A stretch of 39,321 bases of DNA from an uncultured Gemmatimonadota bacterium (GTDB lineage: Bacteria > Gemmatimonadota > Gemmatimonadetes > Gemmatimonadales > Gemmatimonadaceae), in NCBI GenBank assembly GCA_946478895.1, contig CAMLDY010000014.1:1-39321 (forward strand). The letters run 5' to 3'. The translations under genes and the position numbers were made by a program. Shown here piece by piece: positions 1 through 6,728 of this stretch (position 1 is its first letter; each line of letters opens with the position of its first letter). The notes beneath the pieces were generated by a model. It worked only from the letters and a program-made list of their open reading frames with translations. It had not been told where the DNA came from and ran no database searches.

Positions 1-38
1 CAGTGGAATCTCGAAGGGAAGCTTGCGCCGCGCGTGGA

Positions 39-1790
39 ATGCGCGAGCTGCGACAACGCCGTCCTCGCGTGAAGGATTCCTGCGAAGTCGCGATCGTCGG
101 CAGCGGATTCGCAGGATCTCTGCTTGCGCGGGTGCTGGCTGTACTTGGCTATGACGTCGTGCTGCTCGAGCGCGGCAGCCATCCACGTTTTGCGATCGGG
201 GAGTCGTCGACACCGCTCGCCAATCTTTCGCTGGAGCGAATCGGCATTCGCTACGGACTCGAGGATTGCTACCAGCTCGCGACCCACGGACGATGGGTGG
301 AACATCTTCCGCACTTACGCCGCGGACTCAAACGCGGCTTCACGTTTTACCGGCACCATCCCGGGCAGCGGGTGGATAGTGCGGCGCTTGCCGCCGAGCG
401 TTTGCTCGTCGCTGCCAGTCCCAACGACGAGCTCTCGGACTCCCACTGGCTGCGCGCCGATGTCGATCATCACTTTGTTCGTGAGGCCGTGGCGGCCGGC
501 GTCGATTACCGCGACCGCGCGGAGATCTCGAGCGTGGAATTCAGCGGCGCGGGTGCGGTGCTCACTGGATCGCGTGGAGGCGTTCCGTTCGAGCTCAGTG
601 CCCCGTTCGTGATCGATGCATCCGGCCCGGGCGGATTTCTCGCGCGGCGGCTCTCGCTTCCGTCGGCGCTCGGCGCCACCCACACCCGGTCGTCGCTCGT
701 TTACAGTCACTTCGACGGTGTTCGGATGATCGGTGACATGTTCCCCGACTTGCCGGCCGGTCCGTACGCGGACGATTGGGCCGCCGTGCACCACATCATC
801 GACGAAGGCTGGATGTATTCGCTGCGCTTCGACGACGGCGTGACTAGCGCTGGGTTCGTGCTCACGCCGCGCGGAGCCGCGTCGGTACGCAGCGCTTCGG
901 ACGATGCGCGCGGGATGTGGCGAGAGCTTCTGAACAGATATCCAACGTTGCAGGCGGCGTTCGGTGAAGCGACGCCGGTGATGCCCATCACCTACCGTAG
1001 CGAGATTCAACATCGTTTGGCGCGAGCGGCGGGCGAGCGTTGGGTGCTGATGCCACACGCGTTCGCGTTCGTCGATCCACTGTTCTCCACCGGCATCGCA
1101 TGGAGTCTGCGCGCGGTCGAGAGATTGGCGCTCGCGTTCGAGGCGGCCTCGAGCGGGCGTCGGATTCCGGGCCTGGACTTTATCGAGCGCTACGATCGCA
1201 CAGTCGCCGCCGAGGCGGACCAGATCGATCTGGTGGTCGCCGGTGCGTACGAAGCGATGGGACACTTCGATCTGTTCGCCGCGCAAACGATGTTGTATTT
1301 CATCGCCGTTTCGTTTGCCGAAGCGAGCCAACGGCTGGCGCCGGATGATTCAGCCTGCTGGAGCGGGTTTCTGGGTGTCGGCGACCCAGTGCTCGGTGAG
1401 TTGCCCGCGCAATCTTTCGCGCGGCTCAAGCGTATGACCCGCGGCGAAAGAGATTCCGGGACTGCTCGTCAACGCGAAGAATTCGCCCACTGGATCGCCA
1501 CCGCTACAGCGCCACGCAACGTCGCCGGCCTCGCTGACCGGCGCCGAAACAATCTCTACCCGGTGGAATTCGAGGCGCTGGTGGATGCCCATGACCGGCT
1601 GGGGATGAGCCGCTCCGAGGTGCTTGCGGCATTGCCGCGGCTCCGCGGGATGTCACCGCCTTCCGCTTTCTCGGGCGCGGATCGTGACGATTTCGATCTT
1701 GCTCCCCAGCCGGGCGCGTCGCCATTCTTGTCGCCCGGGGATCGCGCTCCACAACGCAGTCAAAGGGAATCCGGACATGGCGCAGGCTAA
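39..1790 (+). CDS. FAD-dependent oxidoreductase, tryptophan-halogenase-like family
   Basis: Predicted soluble flavoprotein of the halogenase/geranylgeranyl-reductase superfamily. The Rossmann FAD motif GSGFAG lies near residues 21-26 counted from ATG 39, followed by an acidic strand end (LLERG) and the family motif IGESSTP. The distal FAD region DPLFSTGIAWSL lies near residue 345. The WxWxIP motif of true flavin halogenases is absent: the matching segment reads GWMYSLRF, so halogenation is doubtful and a reductase or hydroxylase role is equally possible. The frame is open back to a GTG at position 3, but those extra 12 residues look unconserved and the true start could also lie upstream of the window. 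About 583 aa, a normal length. Its 3' end overlaps the next small gene by 14 nt, so the two are probably translationally coupled. Substrate unknown. Confidence 0.8.
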   Translation: MRELRQRRPRVKDSCEVAIVGSGFAGSLLARVLAVLGYDVVLLERGSHPRFAIGESSTPLANLSLERIGIRYGLEDCYQLATHGRWVEHLPHLRRGLKRGFTFYRHHPGQRVDSAALAAERLLVAASPNDELSDSHWLRADVDHHFVREAVAAGVDYRDRAEISSVEFSGAGAVLTGSRGGVPFELSAPFVIDASGPGGFLARRLSLPSALGATHTRSSLVYSHFDGVRMIGDMFPDLPAGPYADDWAAVHHIIDEGWMYSLRFDDGVTSAGFVLTPRGAASVRSASDDARGMWRELLNRYPTLQAAFGEATPVMPITYRSEIQHRLARAAGERWVLMPHAFAFVDPLFSTGIAWSLRAVERLALAFEAASSGRRIPGLDFIERYDRTVAAEADQIDLVVAGAYEAMGHFDLFAAQTMLYFIAVSFAEASQRLAPDDSACWSGFLGVGDPVLGELPAQSFARLKRMTRGERDSGTARQREEFAHWIATATAPRNVAGLADRRRNNLYPVEFEALVDAHDRLGMSRSEVLAALPRLRGMSPPSAFSGADRDDFDLAPQPGASPFLSPGDRAPQRSQRESGHGAG

Positions 1791-1995
1791 CATCGGCAAG
1801 CAGAACACCATCATCGCCAACGAGCGGGTGATAATCCGGAATCAGAAGAGGATCATGCGAAATCAGGAGGATCTTCCGCTGCTGCTGCGGAACCAGACGA
1901 AGATCCTGCGCAATCAGGAAGCGATCATCAAGAACCAGAAGAAGATCCTCGCCGCACACGCCAGGCTGCTGAGCAGGGAGCGCCAGCGCGGCTGA
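1777..1995 (+). CDS. Small heptad-repeat coiled-coil protein (IxxNQxx repeats)
   Basis: 72-aa protein with no signal peptide or membrane segment. Almost the whole chain is a heptad repeat of the form I-x-x-N-Q-x-x. Asn occurs at residues 15, 22, 29, 39, 46 and 53, and Ile or Leu sits three residues before each one (12, 19, 26, 36, 43, 50). The 29-to-39 step is 10, a 3-residue skip in the middle. Ile in core position a and Asn in core position d is the pattern known as N@d in trimeric coiled coils, where the Asn layer can bind an anion. The start ATG lies inside the end of the flavoprotein gene (14-nt overlap), which points to co-translation and perhaps a shared function. I do not recognise a named family; oligomerisation or scaffolding is inference. 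Confidence 0.75.
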   Translation: MAQANIGKQNTIIANERVIIRNQKRIMRNQEDLPLLLRNQTKILRNQEAIIKNQKKILAAHARLLSRERQRG

Positions 1996-1998
1996 GCG

Positions 1999-2334
1999 TC
2001 AATCCGCTTCGATAACGCGGTCCATCGCCGCGGCGTAGCGCCGCCACCGCTCCGTCTCGTCGTGCAGCGCGTGACGACCGGCGGTCGTCAGCTCGTAATA
2101 GCGTGCGATGCGGTTGTTCTCGGTAGTCCGCCAGTACGACGCAACCCAGCCGCGCCTCTCAAAGCGATGCACGGCAGGATACAACGAGCCCTGACCGAGC
2201 TGGAATGTTCCGCCCGACAGATCGGCGATCCGCGCGCCGATCCCCCAGGCATGCACCGGGCCGACAGAGAGCGCCTTTAGCAAAAGGAGATCGAGCGTTC
2301 CCTGAATTACGGCGAGAAAACCTTCTGAGACCAT
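1999..2334 (-). CDS. PadR-family transcriptional regulator
   Basis: 111-aa winged-helix repressor. The sequence from GTLDLLLLKAL through GSLYPAVHRFERRGWV is the PadR DNA-binding core (Q-G-x-L-Y-P-x-x-x-R-L-E type), followed by a short C-terminal helix for dimerisation. The ATG at 2334 is preferred over upstream in-frame codons: it has a weak AGGA-type site and lies about 25 nt downstream of a good promoter, while the longer versions would start inside that promoter. It is convergent with the coiled-coil gene (3-nt gap) and divergent from the porin-like gene. In this kind of genome PadR proteins usually control an adjacent membrane or exporter gene, so the divergent porin at 2452 is a candidate target. 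Ligand unknown. Confidence 0.9.
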   Translation of the reverse strand: MVSEGFLAVIQGTLDLLLLKALSVGPVHAWGIGARIADLSGGTFQLGQGSLYPAVHRFERRGWVASYWRTTENNRIARYYELTTAGRHALHDETERWRRYAAAMDRVIEAD

Positions 2335-2358
2335 TTGTTCCTGTCGAAGCAAACGGGG

Positions 2359-2386
2359 AGTATAGACCATTCTTGACATTGCGCAA
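2359..2386 (-). promoter_or_regulatory. Sigma70-type promoter of the padR gene
   Basis: Read on the minus strand, TTGCGC (2381-2386) and TATACT (2359-2364) are separated by 16 nt. The predicted transcript starts about 18 nt before the ATG at 2334. Confidence 0.55.
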
Positions 2387-2451
2387 CCAGCGACCGTGCC
2401 CCACATTTGGCGCCTGAATTCGGCCGCGGTACTTCCCACTCGCCCTTTCCG

Positions 2452-3765
2452 ATGCGCCACCGATTCACTCTTGTCATGCTTGCAGCTGCGCCGGCGTTGG
2501 CGGCCGGACAGACGGCAGCCATCACTTCAGCCAACATCCCTCCGACATCGAACCCGCCAGGCGCTTTGCCGCCATGGGTCTCCTTCGGCGGCCAGCTTCG
2601 GCTTCGCGCCGAGTCGTATACCGGTGGCGGATTCCAGCCCGACAACTCCGATTCGTATCTGCTGACGAGGGTATTGCTCAATGCGCGCGTGCATCCCACT
2701 TCGTCGACCGCGTTGTTCGTCGAAGGCATGGACGCGCGCGGCCCGTGGAAGAACAAGACTCCCGTCGGCCCGCCGTTTCGGGATCACGCCGACCTTCGCC
2801 AACTCTATGCCCAGATCGGCGCCGACAAGGCGACCACCTTTTTACGCGCCGGCAGGCAGGAGCTCTTTTACGGAGACGGCCGGCTCGTGGGTCCGCTTCT
2901 CTGGGCTAACACCGCCCGCACGTTCGACGCGGCGCGACTCAGCACCGGGGGAAAGGGCTACCGAATCGATGCCTTCGCCGCGTCGGTGGTGAAAGTCGAG
3001 CAGGACCGCTTCGACAAGAACGTTCCCGGCAACAATTTCTACGGCACCTACGCAGCGCTCACGAATCTCCTCCCGCGCGCCAGCGTCGAGCCGTTCTTCT
3101 TCTGGCGCCGCCAGAGCGGACTGCTCAGCGAGGCCGGCGTGCGCGGCACGATGAACTTCGGCACCCTCGGCTTGCGCGTGTCCGGAAAGCCGGCTGCTCT
3201 CGACTACGACGCGCAGCTCGTCGGCCAGCACGGCTCACTCGGCGACGAGTCGATCCGCGCCTGGGCCGCGCACGCACTGCTCGGATACACAGCGTCAAGG
3301 ACGCCCCTCACGCCGAGGGTTTGGGCAGAGTACAACCAGGCGACGGGCGACGCGAATCCGACCGACAACAAAAAGGAAACCTTCGACCAGCTGTATCCGA
3401 CCGGTCACGACAAGTACGGCCTCACCGATCTGGTAGGCTGGCAGAACATGCGACACGTACGCGGCGGTCTGGATGTCGCCTTCAACAAGGCCTGGAGTGC
3501 GACGACTCGGTACAGCCACTACTGGCTCGACGATCCGCACGACGCTCTCTACAACGGCGGCGGGGCGCCGCTCGCGCGCTCACCGACGGGTGTCGCCGGG
3601 ACAAATGTAGGACAGGAGATCGACCTGGTCGCATCCGGGAAGCTTCGGCCCGGTCTCGGCTTTTCGGCGGGCGTCGGGCACTTCGTACCGGGGGCTTTCC
3701 TGAAGGCCACCACCCCCGGGAAGCCCTATACATACCCATACGCGATGATCACTTACGACTTCTGA
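2452..3765 (+). CDS. Alginate-export-family outer membrane beta-barrel protein
   Basis: 437-aa exported protein. ATG 2452 gives a clean Sec signal peptide (MRHRFTLVMLAAAPALAAG, cleaved after about residue 19). The body is a series of amphipathic strands such as GQLRLRAES, FLRAGRQELFYGDGRLVG and WAEYNQATGD, ending in an aromatic-terminated strand (PYAMITYDF) typical of outer membrane barrels. The RAGRQELxYGDxRLxG segment is characteristic of the alginate_exp family (AlgE-like), whose members are 18-stranded channels for anionic polysaccharide or organic acids. The substrate here cannot be told, since no alginate biosynthesis genes are present. It is divergent from the padR gene. No Shine-Dalgarno is visible before the chosen ATG; a TTG at 2407 opens the same frame but would add residues before the signal peptide. 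Confidence 0.8.
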   Translation: MRHRFTLVMLAAAPALAAGQTAAITSANIPPTSNPPGALPPWVSFGGQLRLRAESYTGGGFQPDNSDSYLLTRVLLNARVHPTSSTALFVEGMDARGPWKNKTPVGPPFRDHADLRQLYAQIGADKATTFLRAGRQELFYGDGRLVGPLLWANTARTFDAARLSTGGKGYRIDAFAASVVKVEQDRFDKNVPGNNFYGTYAALTNLLPRASVEPFFFWRRQSGLLSEAGVRGTMNFGTLGLRVSGKPAALDYDAQLVGQHGSLGDESIRAWAAHALLGYTASRTPLTPRVWAEYNQATGDANPTDNKKETFDQLYPTGHDKYGLTDLVGWQNMRHVRGGLDVAFNKAWSATTRYSHYWLDDPHDALYNGGGAPLARSPTGVAGTNVGQEIDLVASGKLRPGLGFSAGVGHFVPGAFLKATTPGKPYTYPYAMITYDF

Positions 3766-3783
3766 GCCTGAACCACTGCTGCG

Positions 3784-3815
3784 AGCTACCCGCTACTGGC
3801 TACACGCTACCAGCT
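3784..3815. repeat. Degenerate heptanucleotide tandem repeat (xGCTACx)
   Basis: Four consecutive 7-nt units of form N-GCTAC-N (3784-3790, 3791-3797, 3798-3804, 3805-3811) plus a partial AGCT. It lies in the 140-bp gap between the porin-like gene and the His-rich membrane protein gene. Function unknown. Confidence 0.6.
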
Positions 3816-3835
3816 TTTGCTTCCACTTCCTGATC

Positions 3836-3864
3836 TTGACGCGTCTCTGACCGTGACGTATCGT
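3836..3864 (+). promoter_or_regulatory. Sigma70-type promoter of the selenoprotein operon
   Basis: TTGACG (3836-3841) and TATCGT (3859-3864) with a 17-nt spacer. It lies about 40 nt before the ATG at 3906, which has a GGGAG ribosome-binding site at 3894-3898. Confidence 0.6.
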
Positions 3865-3905
3865 GGCGCACCCCTTTCAGCCGGCCAAGCCCTGGGAGAA
3901 TCCTA

Positions 3906-4502
3906 ATGTCAGTCTCGACCCATGAACTCCAATTCGCCGGACCCCGGTCCGGAAGCCTGTCCGAGCGCCTCAACACCCGATGGCACAAGGCGGCTCTCCA
4001 GATTTTCATGGCGATCGTGCTCTTCCACTGGGCAGAACACCTCATTCAGGCATACCAGCTCTGGGGCCTGCACTGGACGCGCGCGCAGTCGATGGGTCTT
4101 CTCGGGATGTACTACCCCTGGCTGATGAAGACCGAGACCCTGCACTACGGCTTCGCGCTCATAATGGTGATCGGGCTCTGGGTGCTGCGCAAAGGATTCA
4201 CCGGCACCTCCCACAAGTGGTGGATGATCTCGTTCTGGATCCAGTTCTGGCACCACTTCGAGCACTTCATCCTGTTCTATCAGGCCAACACCCACAGCTA
4301 CTGGTTCGGCGGTAAAGTCCCGACCAGCGTCGGCCAGATCTGGTTCCCGCGCATCGAGTTGCACCTCTTTTACAACACCATCGTCTTCATCCCGATGGTG
4401 ATCGCGATGTACTATCACGTGTATCCGCCGGCACGCGACGCCGTGAAGATGATGTGCACCTGCGCGCGTCATCGGCACCATCCGGTCGCAGCCGCGGCGT
4501 AA
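3906..4502 (+). CDS. His-rich multi-pass membrane protein, unknown function
   Basis: 198-aa integral membrane protein with about four or five hydrophobic helices (near residues 30-50, 62-95, 104-126, 150-172). Histidines are concentrated in or beside the helices: HWAEH (41-45), H80, H103, HHFEH (116-120), H130, H153 and H171, plus a CTC pair (184-186) and a His cluster near the C-terminus. The HxxEH-like pairs in two helices resemble ligands for haem or a di-metal centre, but I do not recognise a named family and metal binding is inference. It has its own promoter and a good ribosome-binding site and is the first gene of a three-gene operon (6-nt gap to the next gene), whose last gene is an AhpD-like selenoprotein. 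A membrane redox or peroxide-related role is therefore a reasonable guess. Confidence 0.75.
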   Translation: MSVSTHELQFAGPRSGSLSERLNTRWHKAALQIFMAIVLFHWAEHLIQAYQLWGLHWTRAQSMGLLGMYYPWLMKTETLHYGFALIMVIGLWVLRKGFTGTSHKWWMISFWIQFWHHFEHFILFYQANTHSYWFGGKVPTSVGQIWFPRIELHLFYNTIVFIPMVIAMYYHVYPPARDAVKMMCTCARHRHHPVAAAA

Positions 4503-4508
4503 CCGCGT

Positions 4509-4808
4509 TTGACGCCTGATCCGCACGCGGTCCTTCGGGACCGCGTTCTCGAGAGCGTGCTCGATGGCCCCGGCGAGACCGACTCTGCGCTGAGGCACGC
4601 CGCTGCCGATGATACGGGCCTGCCGGCGGATCTGCAGCCGCTCGTCGACAAGATCCATCGCCACGCCTACAAGGTCACCGACGACGACATGTCGCGCGCA
4701 CAGCAGTACTACGGCGACGACAGGATGTTCGAGATCGTCGTCAGCGCCGCGCTCGGCGCGTCGCGCAAGCGGCTGATGGCGGGACTCGAGGCGCTGCGCA
4801 AAGCATGA
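4509..4808 (+). CDS. Carboxymuconolactone-decarboxylase-like small helical protein
   Basis: 99-aa, all-helical, cytosolic protein. The segments LQPLVDKIHRHAYKVTDDD and MFEIVVSAALGASRKRLMAGLEAL resemble small proteins found beside AhpD/CMD-type genes. It has no CxxC redox motif, so it may be a partner subunit and not an enzyme. The start is a TTG at 4509, chosen because the first residues (LRDRVLESVLDGPGETD) look like the conserved N-terminus and no ATG lies nearby; GTG 4557 is an alternative. The stop overlaps the ATG of the selenoprotein gene (ATGA), so the two are translationally coupled. Complex formation with the next protein is inference. Confidence 0.7.
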   Translation: MTPDPHAVLRDRVLESVLDGPGETDSALRHAAADDTGLPADLQPLVDKIHRHAYKVTDDDMSRAQQYYGDDRMFEIVVSAALGASRKRLMAGLEALRKA

Positions 4809-5386
4809 GACTGCAGCGCGTCCACCGCGGCCACCGGTTCCGCGAGAAGGCGATCCTCGGCATTATCCGCCTCACCATGGGACACGCGCCCGGCGTGGTG
4901 CGCACGTTGTTCTATCGCAAGGAATTCTTCGGCGGTCCCTTCACCGAGCTTACCCAGCAGGTGATGCGAGGGCCTTCCCCATGGTCAGTCGGTGAGCGCG
5001 AGATCTTCGCGGCGTTCGTGTCGCGTCTCAACCAGTGCGTCTTCTGAACCAACGCCCACTCCGCGGTCGCGGAGGCTGCGCTGAGGGACGGCATGACAAA
5101 GAAGATTCTCGACGACTATCGCACCGCGCCGATCGACGAGAAGCTGCGCGCGATGCTGGGACTGCTCGAGAATTTCACTCTGCACCACGAGCGACTTGCA
5201 GCGAGCGATATTCTGCCGGTGCTTGCGGCGGGCGTGACGCGCGAGGCGATCCGCGACGCGTTCTACGTCGCATTTCTCTTCAATACTTACGACCGCCTCG
5301 CTGACACCCTCGGCTGGGAATTGCCGGACGCCGGCTACTATCTCAAGGCAGGCCAGCGGCTGCTGAAGAAGGGCTACAACGGCTAG
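4805..5386 (+). CDS. AhpD/carboxymuconolactone-decarboxylase-like selenoprotein (C-x-x-U)
   Basis: 193-aa protein read through an in-frame TGA at 5045-5047 (residue 81). Up to the TGA the frame encodes an AhpD-like N-terminal half ending RLNQCVF; after it the same frame continues TNAHSAVAEAAL and on to a TAG at 5384. The residues form E66-x11-C78-V-F-U81-x3-H85, matching in spacing the catalytic Glu, two Cys and His of AhpD (ExxxxxxxxxxxCxxCxxxH). The TGA thus replaces exactly the second redox Cys. A SECIS-like hairpin starts 11 nt downstream (5059-5074). Members of this fold reduce peroxides or act as thiol-disulfide partners of peroxiredoxins. The start overlaps the previous gene's stop, and the stop overlaps that of the convergent methyltransferase gene. 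Alternatives are a nonsense mutation or sequencing error; no selABCD gene is in the window to settle it. Ordinary annotation would split this gene at 5047. Confidence 0.82.
5045..5074 (+). promoter_or_regulatory. UGA(Sec) codon with bacterial SECIS-like hairpin
   Basis: The TGA (5045-5047) is followed by 11 nt, then a perfect 6-bp stem CTCCGC/GCGGAG (5059-5064 with 5069-5074) closed by a GGTC loop. The E. coli fdhF SECIS, as I recall it, also places its minimal hairpin 11 nt after the UGA and has GGUC in the apical loop, the contact site for SelB. The resemblance in distance and loop is seen directly; function is inference. Confidence 0.75.
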
Positions 5387-5859
5387 AGCCAGCGCCGCAC
5401 CTGTCGCCGGTACTCGTCGTACTGGGCGCCAAACGCGCCCGCGAGGTAGCGCTCTTCGCGGGCGATGACAAAGCGGTCGACGATGAGCACGACGAAGGGC
5501 AGGAAGATCGCCGGCCACCAGCTGTTGATCAGCAGCATCAACCCGAGATAGAGCGCGACGAGACTCACGTACATCGGGTTCCGCGTCATTCCGTATGGGC
5601 CGCTTGTAACGAACGCAGAGGCCGGCCGGTTCGGAATCAACGTCGTGCGAGCCCGGCGGAAGGACACCAGCGCGGCGACGAAGAACGCCAGCCACACCAC
5701 CAGTGCCGCAAATCCGCCGACCTCGCGGGCGGTCGACGGCCCGGGGGTGATCGGCAACGACCGCCAGCGCTCGAGCAGCCATCCCGCGGCGAACCCCACG
5801 ACGTAGACAAACGGCGGCGGGAACCAGACTCCCGGGTGCGAGATTTTCGGCTCTGTCAC
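5383..5859 (-). CDS. Isoprenylcysteine carboxyl methyltransferase-like membrane protein
   Basis: 158-aa integral membrane methyltransferase of the ICMT/phospholipid-methyltransferase type. Hydrophobic helices lie near residues 13-30, 48-66 and 97-130. The C-terminal half carries the family signature: LVTSGPYGMTRNPMYV-like core (TSGPYGMTRNPMY, residues 85-97), then a conserved E-E-R-Y-L (135-139) and a YxxYRRxVRRWL end that bind S-adenosylmethionine. Start is GTG at 5859, whose GTGA overlaps the stop of the upstream RnfD-like gene, so it is the last gene of a CRTAC1-RnfD-methyltransferase operon. Bacterial members act on unknown lipids or small molecules. The stop codon overlaps, on the opposite strand, that of the selenoprotein gene (shared CTAG). 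Confidence 0.85.
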   Translation of the reverse strand: MTEPKISHPGVWFPPPFVYVVGFAAGWLLERWRSLPITPGPSTAREVGGFAALVVWLAFFVAALVSFRRARTTLIPNRPASAFVTSGPYGMTRNPMYVSLVALYLGLMLLINSWWPAIFLPFVVLIVDRFVIAREERYLAGAFGAQYDEYRRQVRRWL

Positions 5860-6725
5860 TTTGCCGCCGCCAGTCTGCGCAAGTCGAGCCATTTCGCGAT
5901 GGGGCCAACTATCGCGAGGGCGAGAAACGCAGGCGCTGCGTTGAAAGCAGTCGGCAGCGGCCAACCCTGATCCGACGCAAATCGAATCAGCATCTCCATG
6001 ATCGCAATCAGGATCGCCACCACTATCTGCCGCCTCCGCCCTTTCACCACCGTGCGCGGATCGGTGATCATGAAAAAGACGAACAGCTGATACATCGGCC
6101 CCGTGATCGGCGCGATTTCGGGCAACAGCGGCTGGCCGAGTGCAAAGGCGCGGGCACCGTTCAGGACGAGAAAGCTCACCACGTAGGTGAGGGTGATGTG
6201 CAGGACTCCAACCCGCGCGGCGATGATCAGCCCGAAAATCCAGATCACCAGGTTCGTCGTGACGTCGTTGCCGAACTGATGGCTGAGCACCGACACCTTG
6301 TCGGGCGCCGCGAGCAACAGCGCGCTGATCGCGAAGTTGGTCGGATTCCAGAGGTGGTTGTCGCCGTACTTGAGAACGTACTTGGACGAGATCGCCAGAA
6401 ATCCACCGAGCGCGAACGGCCAGAGCGCCCCGCCCTGCGGCTTGGTCAGCAATGTCAGACTGATGCCGCTGATGTAGGCGCTGAGCAGGTTCACCATCTT
6501 CCCGCGGTCGAACCACGACAGCACTGCCTCGGTCCCGGTGCACACCACGAGCGCGAGCACGAGTCGATCGTAGCTGCCGAGCATGTGGTAGCGCAGCTGC
6601 GCCGCCACGAGCACCAGAGTGATCAGGAACGCGATCAGGTATCGCGGATCGATCCTGCTGGTGCGTTGCCAGGCGCGCGAGAGGGCGTTGCCCTCGACGG
6701 CGGTGGTGCGGGTTGCGTCGGCCAA
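5856..6725 (-). CDS. RnfD/NqrB-like membrane protein
   Basis: 289-aa integral membrane protein with about eight to ten helices from residue 26 onward. Segments such as NHLWNPTNFAISALLL and GPMYQLFVFFMITDPRT match the NQR2/RnfD/RnfE family, the membrane subunits of sodium-pumping NADH:quinone reductase and Rnf complexes that carry covalent FMN and riboflavin. No other Rnf or Nqr subunit is present, so this is a lone member and probably not part of a full respiratory complex. It starts 3 nt after the CRTAC1-like gene and overlaps the methyltransferase gene, so the three are co-transcribed. The link with an UnbV-type protein suggests membrane electron transfer or transport feeding an extracytoplasmic partner, which is inference. 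Confidence 0.8.
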   Translation of the reverse strand: MADATRTTAVEGNALSRAWQRTSRIDPRYLIAFLITLVLVAAQLRYHMLGSYDRLVLALVVCTGTEAVLSWFDRGKMVNLLSAYISGISLTLLTKPQGGALWPFALGGFLAISSKYVLKYGDNHLWNPTNFAISALLLAAPDKVSVLSHQFGNDVTTNLVIWIFGLIIAARVGVLHITLTYVVSFLVLNGARAFALGQPLLPEIAPITGPMYQLFVFFMITDPRTVVKGRRRQIVVAILIAIMEMLIRFASDQGWPLPTAFNAAPAFLALAIVGPIAKWLDLRRLAAAK

Positions 6726-6728
6726 CGA

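Noticed and set aside
315..1331. Long open frame antisense to the flavoprotein gene, and similar ones at 3909-4664, 6198-7085, 9253-10401 and 33934-35775
   Set aside because: They mirror the codon pattern of GC-rich genes on the other strand, have Arg/Ala/Gly-rich low-information translations and no family motif or ribosome-binding site.
5035..5304. Alternative frame across the TGA at 5045 that could explain the region as a frameshifted gene
   Set aside because: The conserved AhpD-like sequence continues in the same frame on both sides of the TGA, so no frame change is needed.
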